This document shows, piece after piece, positions 8,364 to 18,514 of a stretch of 64,000 nucleotides of DNA (its first letter is position 1; each line of letters starts with the position of its first letter). The stretch covers positions 372,001 to 436,000 of the forward strand of contig CAWDCE010000017.1 of assembly GCA_963800725.1 (NCBI GenBank), written 5' to 3'. The notes beneath the pieces were generated by a model that made no database searches, was not told where the DNA came from, and saw only the letters and a program-made list of their open reading frames with translations. Origin of the DNA: Bog-473 sp963800725 (GTDB taxonomy: Bacteria; Actinomycetota; Acidimicrobiia; Acidimicrobiales; RAAP-2). The position numbers and the translations under genes are program-made.

Positions 8364-10042
8364 TCATTGGCGGGCCTCGCTGCGCTTCCACAGGTAGAGG
8401 CGGCGTCCTATAAACCCGAGGGTGACCAGTGCGGCACCGAGGATGGTCAGTGGCAGCGGGTTTCCTCCGGTGTTCGGAAGACCGGTCGCCCCCGACAGCG
8501 ACACCCCCGGGTCAGCCCCCGTGCCCGATCCGCCGCCACCGGCCGTTGAAGAGCCGCCCGACGAACTCGCTCCGGTTGCCGTTCCTGAGTTGGGTTTGGG
8601 TGGCGCCGCGGTCTGATTCACGATGCCGCAGGTCGGGGTCGTCTGACCGGCCGCCACCTCGGACGGGGTCAAGTCGCCGCATGCATAGGCCGCCTTCTCC
8701 GCGGCGGTCGGGGCCACCGAACCGGGCACATTCGAGGTCACCGCGTTGATGCCGTATTGCTCCAGCGAGAGACCGAGGCTGGCGTAGCCGAAAGAAGGGG
8801 CGGCCTGTTGGCCGAGTGTCAGCACGAAGTTGACGAAGTTGCTCATGGTGGTGCCCTTGGCGGCCGACCACCCGGTGGTCGGTGTCAAGAGGTAGCTGTA
8901 GGTCGAAGGGTTGTACACATGGGGTCCGACACCGTTGAAGTTCAATATGTGCGTCCCGTTGGCCTGCTGGGTGGCATAGGCCAACGCAGACGAGACGTCG
9001 ACGGGCGTCGGCGACGTGAACTGCCCGCTCGCGTTCTGCACGAGGGCGACCCCCTCGGCCGGATTGCTCCCGCTAAAGCCCGGTTCGTCGTTGGCGTACT
9101 TCACCTGCACCGGCCCCATCGCGCCGGCATTGGTCGCGACGTCACCGGCAACCGCAGTCGTGTTCGAGTCGTCGAGCCCACCTTGGATGCCGGGCCAGTT
9201 CGAGTTCGGGGAGGTCGCAGAGAGGGACACCCCGTCGTTGGGTCCACCCGATTGGGTTTCTTGCTGGTGCACGAATGCGGCCCACAGCGCCGGCTGCTCA
9301 TCGATGCACCACTCTTCGAGCACGTAGTTCGTCCCCGCCGAGTCACTCTCGGTGACCGGAACTACCGGCAGGTTCGGAAGCGTCGCCCCTGGGTTGCTCG
9401 CCGCCAACTGCGGGTCGTCCCAGTTCTTGATACCCCCGGTCAAGATGGCGCACGCGGTGTAACTGGTGAGTTGGAGGGGCTTGTTCAGCCCGGGGATGTG
9501 GTACATGAAGGCGATGCCACCGGCGGTGATCGGGATGAAGTTGAAAGGGAAGCTCGGTGGTGTGGTGTCGGTGTTGCCGACATAACCAATGTCACTCACG
9601 GCGTAGTCCACCGTTTGGCCGGTGAACTCGAATCGTCCCATTCCCGAATTGGAGCTGGCGTAGCCGACGTTCAAGCTGTAGGGCGCCTGGCTCACGTCAT
9701 TCACCCACGACGACATCGCCGGTGCCGCGAACGACGAACCGGTTCCATTGATGGTCGCCCCGACCCCGAGCAGCGCCCGGGTGCTCGACGACCGGACGGT
9801 CGGCGCGATGGTCGTCTTGGTCGTCGCCGCTGAACCTGACGGCACGGTCGTCGTCGAAGACGCGCTTGGGGTCGAAGGAGAAGTGGTCGCGGTCACCGGC
9901 TGCGATGCGGGTGTCGGAGCAGCGGCGACTGGTGTCGCCGATACCGCCACGACGATCATGGTGAGACCCGAGGCGAGAACGCCAATGCGTGCCCTGCTCC
10001 GCGCCGGGCGACAAAACTGCGGATCGGTCGGATGAATCTCAT
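8364..10042 (-). CDS. pstS: Phosphate-binding protein PstS with LPNTG cell-wall anchor
   Basis: Captures phosphate outside the membrane for PstC/PstA. The body has PstS hallmarks: INGTGSSFAAPAMSSWV, SSNSGMGRF, VDYAVSDIGY and TESDSAGTNYV. The C-terminus has a Ser/Gly linker, LPNTG, a TM helix and a basic tail, so the protein is predicted to be sortase-attached rather than a lipoprotein. The main frame opens at ATG 9959 inside the signal peptide. The better start is ATG 10042, preceded by GAGGAG; it gives a basic n-region (MRFIRPIRSFVARR) that joins VLASGLTMIVVAVSA only after a one-base shift near 9985. A sequencing indel in the signal peptide is the simplest reading. Confidence 0.88.
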
Positions 10043-10092
10043 GAGCGACAGCTCCTCATTTCTCTTTGAAGTTGGCGAAAGCGGTGGGGTGG

Positions 10093-11245
10093 TCATTCCT
10101 CGACCACCCGTTTGGTCCCACGCAAGATGTGCCAGGGGACTCTGGTCTTGCCCGGACTCTTCGCGCCGATGATGCGGGCGGTGACGAAGAGGATCAACAC
10201 GACGACGACGAGGACGAAGGAGACGCCCCACGCCTCTTGCGTCGAGGCCAAGCCCGGTTGGAAGATCATTTCGTAGATGCGCAGCGGGAGGTCATCTTGC
10301 TTGCCGCTGAAGGGGTTGAAGTTGTAACGGGCATTCCCCCCGGCGGTGAAAAGCACGGGTGCGGTCTCTCCGGCCACGCGGGCGATGCCGAGGATGACCG
10401 CGGTGACCAGTCCGATTCGTGCCGTTGGCAAGGTGACACGCAGCGTCTGACGCCATTGAGGCGAGCCGAGTGCGAAGGCGGCTTCCTTGAGCGACCCAGG
10501 CACGATGGTGATCACCTCTTGCCGCGGCCCGGGTGACGATGGGCAGCATCATCACCGACAAGGCCAGCGCGGCGGCGAAACCGGTCTGCCCATTCTCTTT
10601 CTGCGGCTGGACCCACAGCAGGTAGATGAAGAGTCCGGCGATGATGGCGGGAGAACCCGTCATGGCGTCGACGACGTTGCTCACGACCCGGGCGAACAGC
10701 CCACGATTGTTGACGAGGTAAGTCGCCGTCAGGACCCCGAGGGGCACGGTGAACAAGGTGGCCATCCCGACCTGTTCGATGGTGCCAACTATGGCGGCAC
10801 CGGCCCCGACCGCGGTGACCGGAGACGTGGCGGTGCCATGGGCGAAGTCCGCCACCCAAAAGTGGGGGAAATCGTCGAACGCAACCCAAAACCCCCTGAT
10901 GATCACATAGGCAATCACCGCCACCAGCGGGATGAGCGCGAGCACGCGCCGATCCAGATGGCGTTGGTCGCCAGGCGGTCCTTCATCACCAAGAGGCCAT
11001 GGAGACGCCAGCTGAGGAGGCCGAAGATCAAGAAGAACGCGGCCAGTGCACAGATGGCGAAGCCCAGGGCCCCCGAAATGCCGGTCACCTTGAAGACCAG
11101 CCACACGGTGGCCACGGCCGCGGCGACCGAGCCCGACCATTTCGACCACCATGGGCGCGGCGATCCTGCGCCGCCGGCGAGGACGATCACGCGTCGGAGG
11201 TTCAGGAGCGATATGCACCTCGGGCCGCTCGAGCGTCTGGGTCAT
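10093..11245 (-). CDS. pstA: Phosphate ABC permease PstA (copy 1), three frameshifts
   Basis: Inner-membrane channel subunit of the phosphate importer. ATG 11245 overlaps the pstC stop as ATGA. Pieces in different frames give MTQTLERPEV, a TM-rich segment with VTGISGALGFAICAL, then VLALIPLVAVIAYVI, TGSPAIIAGLFIYLLW and finally EAAFALGSPQWRQTLRVTLP with GIARVAGETAPVLF, the permease EAA loop and the following helix. Frame changes fall near 11150, 10945 (probable lost G) and 10527 (probable extra C). All pieces are collinear and conserved, so these look like sequence errors. Confidence 0.82.
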
Positions 11246-12234
11246 TGCCCACCCCCACTCGAGCGCTGCACGATGAGCCGGGCGATGATATTGATGGTCA
11301 AGGTCGTGGCGAAGAGGACCAGGCCGAGCAAGATGAGGGCGCTTTTCACGATTTGCGGCGACGCCACGAAGTTCTCGGTGATCTCGGCCGCGATCGATCC
11401 CAGTCCGCCCGGTCCGAGCAAGGCCGAGGTGAGCTGGTGCCCCTGGGAGAGGACGAGTACCACAATCATCGTTTCGCCGAGGCCACGGCCGACGCCCAGC
11501 AGCACCGCACCCAGGATGCCGTTGCGGGAGAACGGCAAGATGACCTCGGTCACCATGCCCCATCGGGTCCCACCGAGACCGAGGGCTGCCTCGCACACGT
11601 CCCGAGGAGCTTGGGCCATCACCTCTCGGCTGATGGAGGTGATGATGGGGATGATGGTGACCGCACAGATCAGGCCGCAGGCGAAGATCGACTTCACGAA
11701 CTGATCAGGGCTCGGGGTGCGCAGGATCGGGATGAAACCGAGGTGATCGCTCATCCACTTGGCCGGCGCCGCCTGGAGGTTCGATACCAAGAGGAGGCCC
11801 CAAAAGCCGTACACGATGCTCGGAATCGTCGCGAGCAGATCGACCACACCGGTCAAGATCGACTTCAGCCGCAGTGGCGCATACTCGTTGATCATCAGGG
11901 CAGTCGCCAGCGAAACCGGGGTGGCGATGGCCACGCCGAGCAGCGCAATGGCGATCGAGCCAAACAGCAGGGGCAGCATCCCGAAGTGTCCGTTGAGCGG
12001 TGACCAGCTCAGATCGGTGATGAGCCCGAACCCGGCCGACTTGAACGCGGCGTAGCCGTAGTAGCAGAGGAACACCACCATCGCCACGAGGATGAGCAGG
12101 ACGAGGCCACTGCTCCCGGCCAGGATCCCGTTGAAACGCCGGTCCGCCTTGGAGGGTTTGGTCAAAAGCGAGAGTGGGGTGTCGTGGTGGGCCGGGGAGT
12201 CTCCCGGGTCGAGCGGACGAGCCAGCATCGTCAT
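11242..12234 (-). CDS. pstC: Phosphate ABC permease PstC (copy 1)
   Basis: Inner-membrane channel subunit partnering PstA. The frame is intact: a cytoplasmic N-terminus, then about six TM helices, with typical PstC motifs AIATPVSLATALMINEYAP, LLATIPSIVYGFWGL and the permease EAA loop CEAALGLGGTRWGMVTEVILP, then GVGRGLGETMIV. ATG 12234 overlaps the stop of the preceding Ig-fold gene (ATGA at 12231-12234) and its own stop overlaps pstA, so the three are almost certainly translationally coupled. Confidence 0.95.
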   Translation of the reverse strand: MTMLARPLDPGDSPAHHDTPLSLLTKPSKADRRFNGILAGSSGLVLLILVAMVVFLCYYGYAAFKSAGFGLITDLSWSPLNGHFGMLPLLFGSIAIALLGVAIATPVSLATALMINEYAPLRLKSILTGVVDLLATIPSIVYGFWGLLLVSNLQAAPAKWMSDHLGFIPILRTPSPDQFVKSIFACGLICAVTIIPIITSISREVMAQAPRDVCEAALGLGGTRWGMVTEVILPFSRNGILGAVLLGVGRGLGETMIVVLVLSQGHQLTSALLGPGGLGSIAAEITENFVASPQIVKSALILLGLVLFATTLTINIIARLIVQRSSGGGQ

Positions 12235-12998
12235 CGGGCGAACCTCGGTGCGAGGCGACGGCCAATGCTGCCGATGACCACGAAGAACGTGCCGATGGCC
12301 ACGGTCCACGGAATTTGATTGGGTACGCCGGTGCTGGCGAGGGAGCCGCTCGAGATCGTCCCGGTCGCGCTCGATGCCCCTGCTGCGCTCGGGGACGAGT
12401 TCGAGGCGGTCGTGCCCGGTGTCGATTGACTCGCCCCAGAGGTGCCCGCACCCGGGGCGGTGGTCGCCGTGGTCGAGTTGGCCGGGACGGTCCCGGGCGC
12501 TACGGCGAAGGGAGCCGAGAAGATCTTCGGTGCGGTGAAATCACCTTGGTCTTGTCCGATGTACAACACACAGTCGTTAGTGGCATTGCAGACGGGCTGA
12601 TCGTTCGACTGTTCGCCCAGCGTCGAGCTCGGGAGGGCATAGATGGTGTAGGAAGTCTCAGAGAAACTGCCATCGGCGCCCACCAAGATGGTGTTCGACT
12701 CGATGCTGTTGCCGTCGCAGGTGCTCTCGTCGGTGGGCAGATGCGCCGCGGTGCCCCCGGGGTCGGCACATTCCAAGATGTTGACGTGCGAATGCGGGGT
12801 GAACACGCTGTTGGGCCCGACACTCACGCTGATCGATTCGCCGTCATGGAGCGCCCCTCCAGGAGCAATGGTCAAGGTCGGGCCGGCCGCGCCGGCAGGG
12901 AGCGCGATCTCCTCGGCCACGGCCGCGGCGATCGTCAGACAGCAGCCGACCAGAGCGATACGTCCAGCGCGCGGGAGGGCTCGGTGCCCTTGGGTCAT
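12231..12998 (-). CDS. Neocarzinostatin-like Ig-fold surface protein with LASTG anchor
   Basis: Exported protein of about 255 residues. After a signal peptide (start ATG 12998, ATGA overlap with the upstream gene) comes one domain with pattern GPTLTIAPGGALHDGESI, ECADPGG, CDGNSIESNTI, PVCNATNDCVLYIGQDQGDF. Four Cys, with a close C-x5-C pair before a YIGQDQ strand, resemble neocarzinostatin/macromomycin apoproteins; this is my inference from pattern and spacing. A Thr/Ser/Ala linker leads to LASTG, a TM helix and RRLAPRFAR, a class E-type sortase signal. Its close paralogues are the two upstream genes and the gene at 18515. The ligand is unknown. Confidence 0.78.
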   Translation of the reverse strand: MTQGHRALPRAGRIALVGCCLTIAAAVAEEIALPAGAAGPTLTIAPGGALHDGESISVSVGPNSVFTPHSHVNILECADPGGTAAHLPTDESTCDGNSIESNTILVGADGSFSETSYTIYALPSSTLGEQSNDQPVCNATNDCVLYIGQDQGDFTAPKIFSAPFAVAPGTVPANSTTATTAPGAGTSGASQSTPGTTASNSSPSAAGASSATGTISSGSLASTGVPNQIPWTVAIGTFFVVIGSIGRRLAPRFAR

Positions 12999-13489
12999 GA
13001 TGAGGAGCCCGACCCACTGATCGTGATCGGCCCCGAGAACACCTTGGGTGCAGTGAAGTGGTTCTGGTCCTGGCCGACGTACAAGACACACGGGTGTTTG
13101 GCGTTGCAGACCGGCTGATCGCCTGCTTCCTCGCCCAACGTCTTGGTGTTCGGCAGGGCGAACAACTGGTAGCCGTGTTCGGAAAAGCTCCCGTTCTTCT
13201 TGACCAAGATGGTGTTGCCCTGGATCGTGTTCCCATCACACACGGCGTCGCTCGTCGGCAGGTTCTTGGTGGATCCGTGTGGATCGGCACATTCAATGAC
13301 GTTGACCCGCGAGTACGGCGCGAAGTAGTGATTCGGCCCCACCGAAAGATTGATCAGTTGGCCGTTGTGATACGGACCCGCGGTGATCGTGATCGATGGC
13401 GGACTTGCCGCGCCGGCTGGCGCGACCATCATCCCGATGGCGCCACTCGCCGAAAGGATGGCGATCCCAAACTTACTCCGCCGCTTCAT
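12995..13489 (-). CDS. Secreted neocarzinostatin-like Ig-fold protein without anchor
   Basis: A protein of about 164 residues from ATG 13489 with an excellent Shine-Dalgarno (AGAGGAGGAC) and an ATGA overlap with the upstream stop. A signal peptide MKRRSKFGIAILSASGAIG precedes a domain with the same landmarks as its neighbour: HNGQLINLSVGPN, ECADPHG, CDGNTIQGNTI, PVCNAKHPCVLYVGQDQNHF. It stops right after the domain (SGSGSSS), so it lacks a linker, sortase motif and TM. It should be released or held non-covalently by a partner, while both genomic neighbours are anchored. Function unknown. Confidence 0.78.
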   Translation of the reverse strand: MKRRSKFGIAILSASGAIGMMVAPAGAASPPSITITAGPYHNGQLINLSVGPNHYFAPYSRVNVIECADPHGSTKNLPTSDAVCDGNTIQGNTILVKKNGSFSEHGYQLFALPNTKTLGEEAGDQPVCNAKHPCVLYVGQDQNHFTAPKVFSGPITISGSGSSS

Positions 13490-16158
13490 GCTGTCCTCCT
13501 CTTGACCAATCGGCGTCCGAGGGAGCCGATGCCGATGAACAAAAGCCCGATGCCGACCAACCACGGAAGGAACGCTGGGACTCCGGTGAAGGCGAGCGAT
13601 GATCCACCGCCGCTCGATGAGCTTCCCGAGGTCGAACCGCCGCTCGATGCGAGCGAACCGTCCGAACCCGACGACCCCGCGTCCGTCGATGTCGAGGTCG
13701 GTGTGGTGGTCGTTGTCGTGGTCACCGCGGTGAACGACACCACTGCGGTGACACCGGTCAGCACCACGTTGTCCGTGGTGTCGGTCGCGGTGTAGGTGAC
13801 GGATTCGGCGGTACCGTCGCTCACCGTGAAGGTCGCGCTTCCCTTGGTGTCCGAGGTGCCGCTCACCGTCGTGATCTTCGAACTCCCGCCGGATGCCGCG
13901 AGGGTCACGACCTTGCCCGCCACCGGATCGCCGTCGCCGTCGAACAGGTTGACGGTGATGGCGGCGGTCGTCGTCCCGTCGGCCGGCGCAGTCGTTGGGC
14001 TGGCGACCACCGAGGAGTCTGCAGGAACCGGTGGGGGGGCGGGTGGACTGCCAAAGGTCACGACGCCGTGGCTGGTCAGCGCGACGCCGTCGGTCACGTC
14101 GGTAGCGTCATAGGTGACGACCTCAGCTTTGGCATCAGTGGCCGAGAACGTTGCTTGCCCGCTGGCGTTGGTGACCCCGTTGACGGTCGTGATTGTCGAA
14201 CTGCCATTCTCGGCCGCCAATGTGACCGTCTTGGCCCCCACCGGATTGCCGAAATGGTCCTTGACGGTGACCGTGATGGCCGAAGCCGTCGTACCGTCAG
14301 CGGGTGGATTGGCGGGGGTCGCGGTCACGGTTGATTGCGTGGGATCACCCACACCGGCGCTGTAGGTGATCACCGTGCTGCCGGATATGGCAAAGCTGTC
14401 GGTCACGTCGGTTGCGGTAAAGGTCACCGACTCGGCCGCGGTATCAGTCGCCTCGAACTGCGCTGTCCCGGTGGCATCGGTCACCCCGGGTTGCGAACTT
14501 CCCACGGCGATCGGATGCACCGCAACGGTCCCGGTGGGGCTGGCGGTCACTTGGATGGTCTTGGCGGATTGGGGGTTACCGAACTGGTCCTTGATCACCA
14601 CGGTGATCAAGGTCTCGGTCTGCCCGTCGGCCGGTGAGGTGGCGGTGGCGGGGCTGATGGTCGACGTCGCGGCCGACGGGGTCGACGCCTGAAAGCTCAC
14701 CACGGGCTTTTGGCCGAGCACCAGCGAGTCGGTCGAGTCGGTGGCGGTCAAGGTGACCGACTCGGCTTGGGTGTCGGTGACCGAGAAGGTCGCCTTTCCG
14801 TTGGCGTCGGTCAGCTCGGGCGCGCCGACGGTCGCGTTCGTCGACGACGCCGCCAATGACACCAACTTGTTGGCAACGGGATCACCGAGCGATGTCTTAA
14901 GGGTGACGACCGCTGACGTCCCGACAAGCCCGGTCGGCGCCGGAGACGGCGCCACCACGCTCGATTGGGTGCTCGAGACCACCAAGGTCCCGAATGTCAC
15001 GGTGGCTTTGGATGAGAGCACCAAGCCGTCGGTGACGTCGGTGGCCGTAAAGGTGGCTGACTCCGCCACGTTGTCGGTGACGCTGAACGTGGCGACACCG
15101 CTGGCGTTGGTCAGATTCGGAGTGGCCGCGGGAACGATGGTGGCGCTTCCCGTGCCCGCCAGCGTGACGGCCTTGTTGGCCAATGGTTCGGGATTGGCCG
15201 CCTGGTCTCGCAGCGTCACCGTGATGGTGGAGGGCGAACTTGCCCCGGTCGCCACCGAGGTTGGATTGGCCACCACCGAGGAATGGGCATCGGTCACGAC
15301 CGGGGCAGCGAAGGTCACCGTGGCGGTCTGGGTGACTGTCACGGTGTCGGTCGTGTCGGTGGCGGTGTAGGTGACTGGCTCCGCGGCCGAGTCGGTCACC
15401 GTGAAGGTGGCCTTGCCGTTGGCGTCGGTCACATTGGGCGTTGCCGCCGGCACCACGGTCGAATGCCCCGAACCCTGGCTCAAGGTCACGGTCTTGTTGG
15501 CGACGGGGAGATTGCCGCTCGACAGCAGGGTCACGGTGATCAGTGAGCTGTCCGCACCATCGGCCGTCGCGGTGGTCGGCGACGCCACCACCGTCGAGGC
15601 GCCAGCTGACGGCGTGGTCGCCGCGGCCGGTGCGGTCCCGTCGCCCGGATTGGCGCCACTGTCGGTGGCATTGGGGGTGACGTAAAAGGCTTGCGACCAC
15701 ACATGGGGTTGGGTGAAGTCGAGTTGGTCGTCGCCGATGTACAAGACGCAGGCGTCGGTCGCATCGCACTTGGGGCCGCTCGTCTCGGCGAGGTTGGGGT
15801 CGGGGAGGGCGAAGATCGGGTAGAGAGAACTGGTGGCGGTTTGATAATTGATCGATCCGTCGGCGGCAGGTTTGAGGGTCGGCCCGTTGATGGTGTTGCC
15901 GTCGCAGGCACTGGGGTCGGTGGGCACGACGCCCTAGGGCGCCTCACACTCGACGATGTTGATGTTGGTATTCGGGCTGAAGAGAGTGTTCGCCGGGACG
16001 ACGACGTTGATGTTCTGTCCGCTCGAGAATGGGCCCGTCGCCACCGTCCCGACCGGGGTCGCTGCGGTGGCGACGGTGGTGCCACTGGTCAGGTCGGCGC
16101 CCGCCACCAGGGTGAAACCAATGGTGATGACCGCGACAAAGGCGAGCACGGAGCCCAC
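13486..16158 (-). CDS. Surface protein: Ig-fold domain, six Big_1 repeats, LAFTG anchor; in-frame TAG
   Basis: Exported adhesin-like protein of about 890 codons. Residues 1-30 are a signal peptide, 35-150 the neocarzinostatin-like domain with CDGNTINGPT and CVLYIGDDQLDF. Six Ig-like repeats of Big_1 type follow, each about 95-110 residues (landmarks SSVVASPTTAPADG, G.ATFTVTD, ES.TYTATD). A Ser/Gly linker, LAFTG, TM and RRLVKRRTA end it. Codon 75 is TAG (15934-15936), where the paralogue at 18515 has Gly in ECAAPGGVIPTDPSACDGN. If real, only a short secreted fragment is made; GTG 15927 cannot export. The start may be an ATG near 16179 (GAAGG in front) joined by a one-base shift. Confidence 0.75.
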
Positions 16159-16386
16159 CGACCTGTAGGAGAAACCATGGAGACCTTCGTGTTGCCCGTG
16201 ATGCCAGATTCAGCGGGTGAGTCACCCTTGCCTCCACCTATGTACCTCTCGATTTCTGGAACTTCTTCTCAACACTTCGACCATCCCTTGGACGCCCGAG
16301 GCCCGGGGCCGACGATTGCTCGTCGATCCCCGGGCCGGGCCATGCACCTGGCATGCGGACTCCTGGGGTCCGCGTGCCCGCTTTGC

Positions 16387-18394
16387 TCAGGTTTGCGGAC
16401 TGGCGACCGAGGTGACCGCTGGCACTCCGGAGAATGCCGTCGCCACACTCGTTCCCGATGCCGTGGCCGCATTGCTCAGCGTCAGCGTGCTCGTTCCTGC
16501 TCCCGACACCACCGTGGTCCCGGCCGGCAGGTTGGCGTCGGTCACCCCGACGTTCCCGCGTTGGCCAGGCCGCCGCCGTTCACGATGTCGGGCGGGAAGT
16601 TGCCCCCGGCCGTCAGCGTGATCGTGTTTTGAGCCCGACGTCGTCGTCACCGGGAGGCTGGCGGCGCACGAGTTGTTCGGTGCGGCGATCCCGTCCGCCG
16701 GTGTCCCGTTCGCCGGCGCCGCGGTGGCGTCAGTCAATCGTGGGAACCCGAAGGTGGTCAGATGGCCGTTCCGACTTCGGTGTCGAAGTTCTTCCCGGTG
16801 GTGTTGTCCAACCCCTTGGTGAAGTTGACGTTGCTGTCGCAGAGCCAGTTCAAGAATCCACCGGTCGACGCCCGCACCGTGTCGGTCCGGTAGATGTTGA
16901 ACAGGGTCCGAGCCGTCGGGTAGGAGTTGTTCGAGAGCAACCCCGTCGACGTGGCGAAGCCGTTCTCCTGCACCTTGTTCCCCGAGTACGACGTGCCGTT
17001 GATGGTCGGCCGCTGCTGCGTAGGGGTTGGTGTTGAACACGCCGTTGGACTCGATGTACAGCGAGGTCGCAACCTCGATGGCCTGGTCGACATAGTCGGG
17101 CGAAGGGAAGTCCTGCGCCGCGAACTGGTCGAGCTGGTCCGAGTTGTTCTCGAGGGCGATGTGCGCCGAGTTCGGGGACGGAGCCGTCGCCGAGTTCGGG
17201 TCGTTCGCCGCGTTCGGGTTCATGTTGGCGGTGCACCCACCGACGACCCAGCACCGCTGTCCGCGTAGCTGGCGAAGGTGGACTCGGTCCCAGAGGCCGT
17301 GTTGACGCCGACGAGGCGGATCGGCACACCGACCGCCAGGCCCTGACCGACGGCCAGGTTGCTCGCCGTGGTGATCGTCGAGCGTTGCCGTGCCCGTCGC
17401 CGTGGCGTTCGCCGACAGCGTGGCACTCGAACCCGAGACCGACGACACCGTGGTGCCTGACGGAATGCCGGTACCGCTGACCGCGTCGCCACTCCCAACG
17501 GTGCTCGGGAACGAGCCGAGCTCAGCGTGATGGTGGGCGAACCAGACGTGGTCGAGACGCCTTGCACCTGCAGCGCCGGGCCGAGGTTGGTCAGCTGGCC
17601 CCAGTCGGTGATCCGGGTGGAGTTCGATGCGCACCACAGGCGGTAGGCGGTGCTGTTGGCGCCGCCCCCGTTGTCCGCGTTGGAGATGTTGGTCGAGCGC
17701 GGTACCCGAGTACGGACCCCCGGGCGCGTCACCAGGCAACCAGCCGCTCGCCACCGGGCCAATGACGCCTCCGTTGATGGAGGAGTACGCCGCGTTGGTC
17801 GAGGTGCCGTACACCGACGGGTTGACCGGGTAGTCAATGATCGGCACGCCGTCCTTGGCGTAGCCGGTCTGCGCCAGGGTGGCACACGAGCTGGCCGGCT
17901 TGGACGAACGAGAGAAGTCCACCGGCAGCGGGGTGGTCTGGCTGCCGCACAGCTGGCCTTGCCCCGCACCGGATCCAACGTTGTCCACGCCTTCGCTGAC
18001 CTCGGTGCGATCCCAGTTGTCAGCTGGTGTCGGTGGTCGCCACGTTCTGTCCCGAAGCACAGAAGTAGCTCAGGTTGGTGGTGGCCGACGCCGGGTCCGA
18101 GGTGTTGAAGAGGGCCTGGCCGGCGCTCGAGTTCAAGACGCAGCCGTAGAGGCCGGCCCCGGTGAAGAGGTCGCCCAACTTCTGCATCATGAAGAACGTG
18201 GTGTCCGAGCCCGAGTCACGGATGGATTCCACGTTTCCGTTGTAGAAGTGCGGGGCGACGGGTGTCGCTCCACCTTGAGGGTCCGGTGGGGCGGCGGTGG
18301 CGACACCGGCGCCGACCAACAGCGATGCGGTCAGAGCCACCGTGCCCAGTCCTGCTGCTTGCGCCAGGCGCTTGCGCAGCTTTTGTTTGTGCAT
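16387..18394 (-). pseudogene. PstS-like secreted binding protein, many frameshifts
   Basis: ATG 18394, with AAAGGAG in front, opens a clear signal peptide (MHKQKLRKRLAQAAGLG...GVATAAPP) and the PstS-like start SIRDSGSDTTFFMMQKLGDLF. Collinear fragments then continue in changing frames: SSKPASSCATLAQTGYAKDG, NGGVIGPVASGWLPG, STAYRLWCASNSTRITDWG, two GTGIPSGTTVSSVSGS-type repeats, PDYVDQAIEVATSLYIES, NTTGKNFDTEVGTAI and a final TLTLSNAATASGTSVAT. At least six frame changes are needed. The product resembles substrate-binding-domain proteins fused to tail-fibre-like GT-rich repeats. Either it is a decaying gene or a poorly read repeat-rich stretch. No sortase motif is seen at its end. Confidence 0.6.
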
Positions 18395-18514
18395 TTTTCG
18401 CGCTACTCCTTTTTGAGTGAGGTGCTGCATTGAGTTTTTGTGATGCCAAAAGCGATGCTGTGAGGGAATGGCAGTCGGTCATCACCGGCCGGGAGCCGGC
18501 GACGACCACCTCAG

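Noticed and set aside
8757..9833. Long plus-strand ORF of 358 codons
   Set aside because: It is antisense to pstS and reads as Arg/Gly/Val-rich noise with no motif; the minus strand encodes a clear PstS.
10487..12003. Long plus-strand ORFs of 334-405 codons
   Set aside because: They are antisense to pstA and pstC, which have recognisable permease motifs; composition is typical of high-GC shadow frames.
13058..15370. Chain of plus-strand ORFs rich in Val/Ala/Thr
   Set aside because: These are reflections of the repetitive Big_1 coding sequence on the minus strand, not genes.
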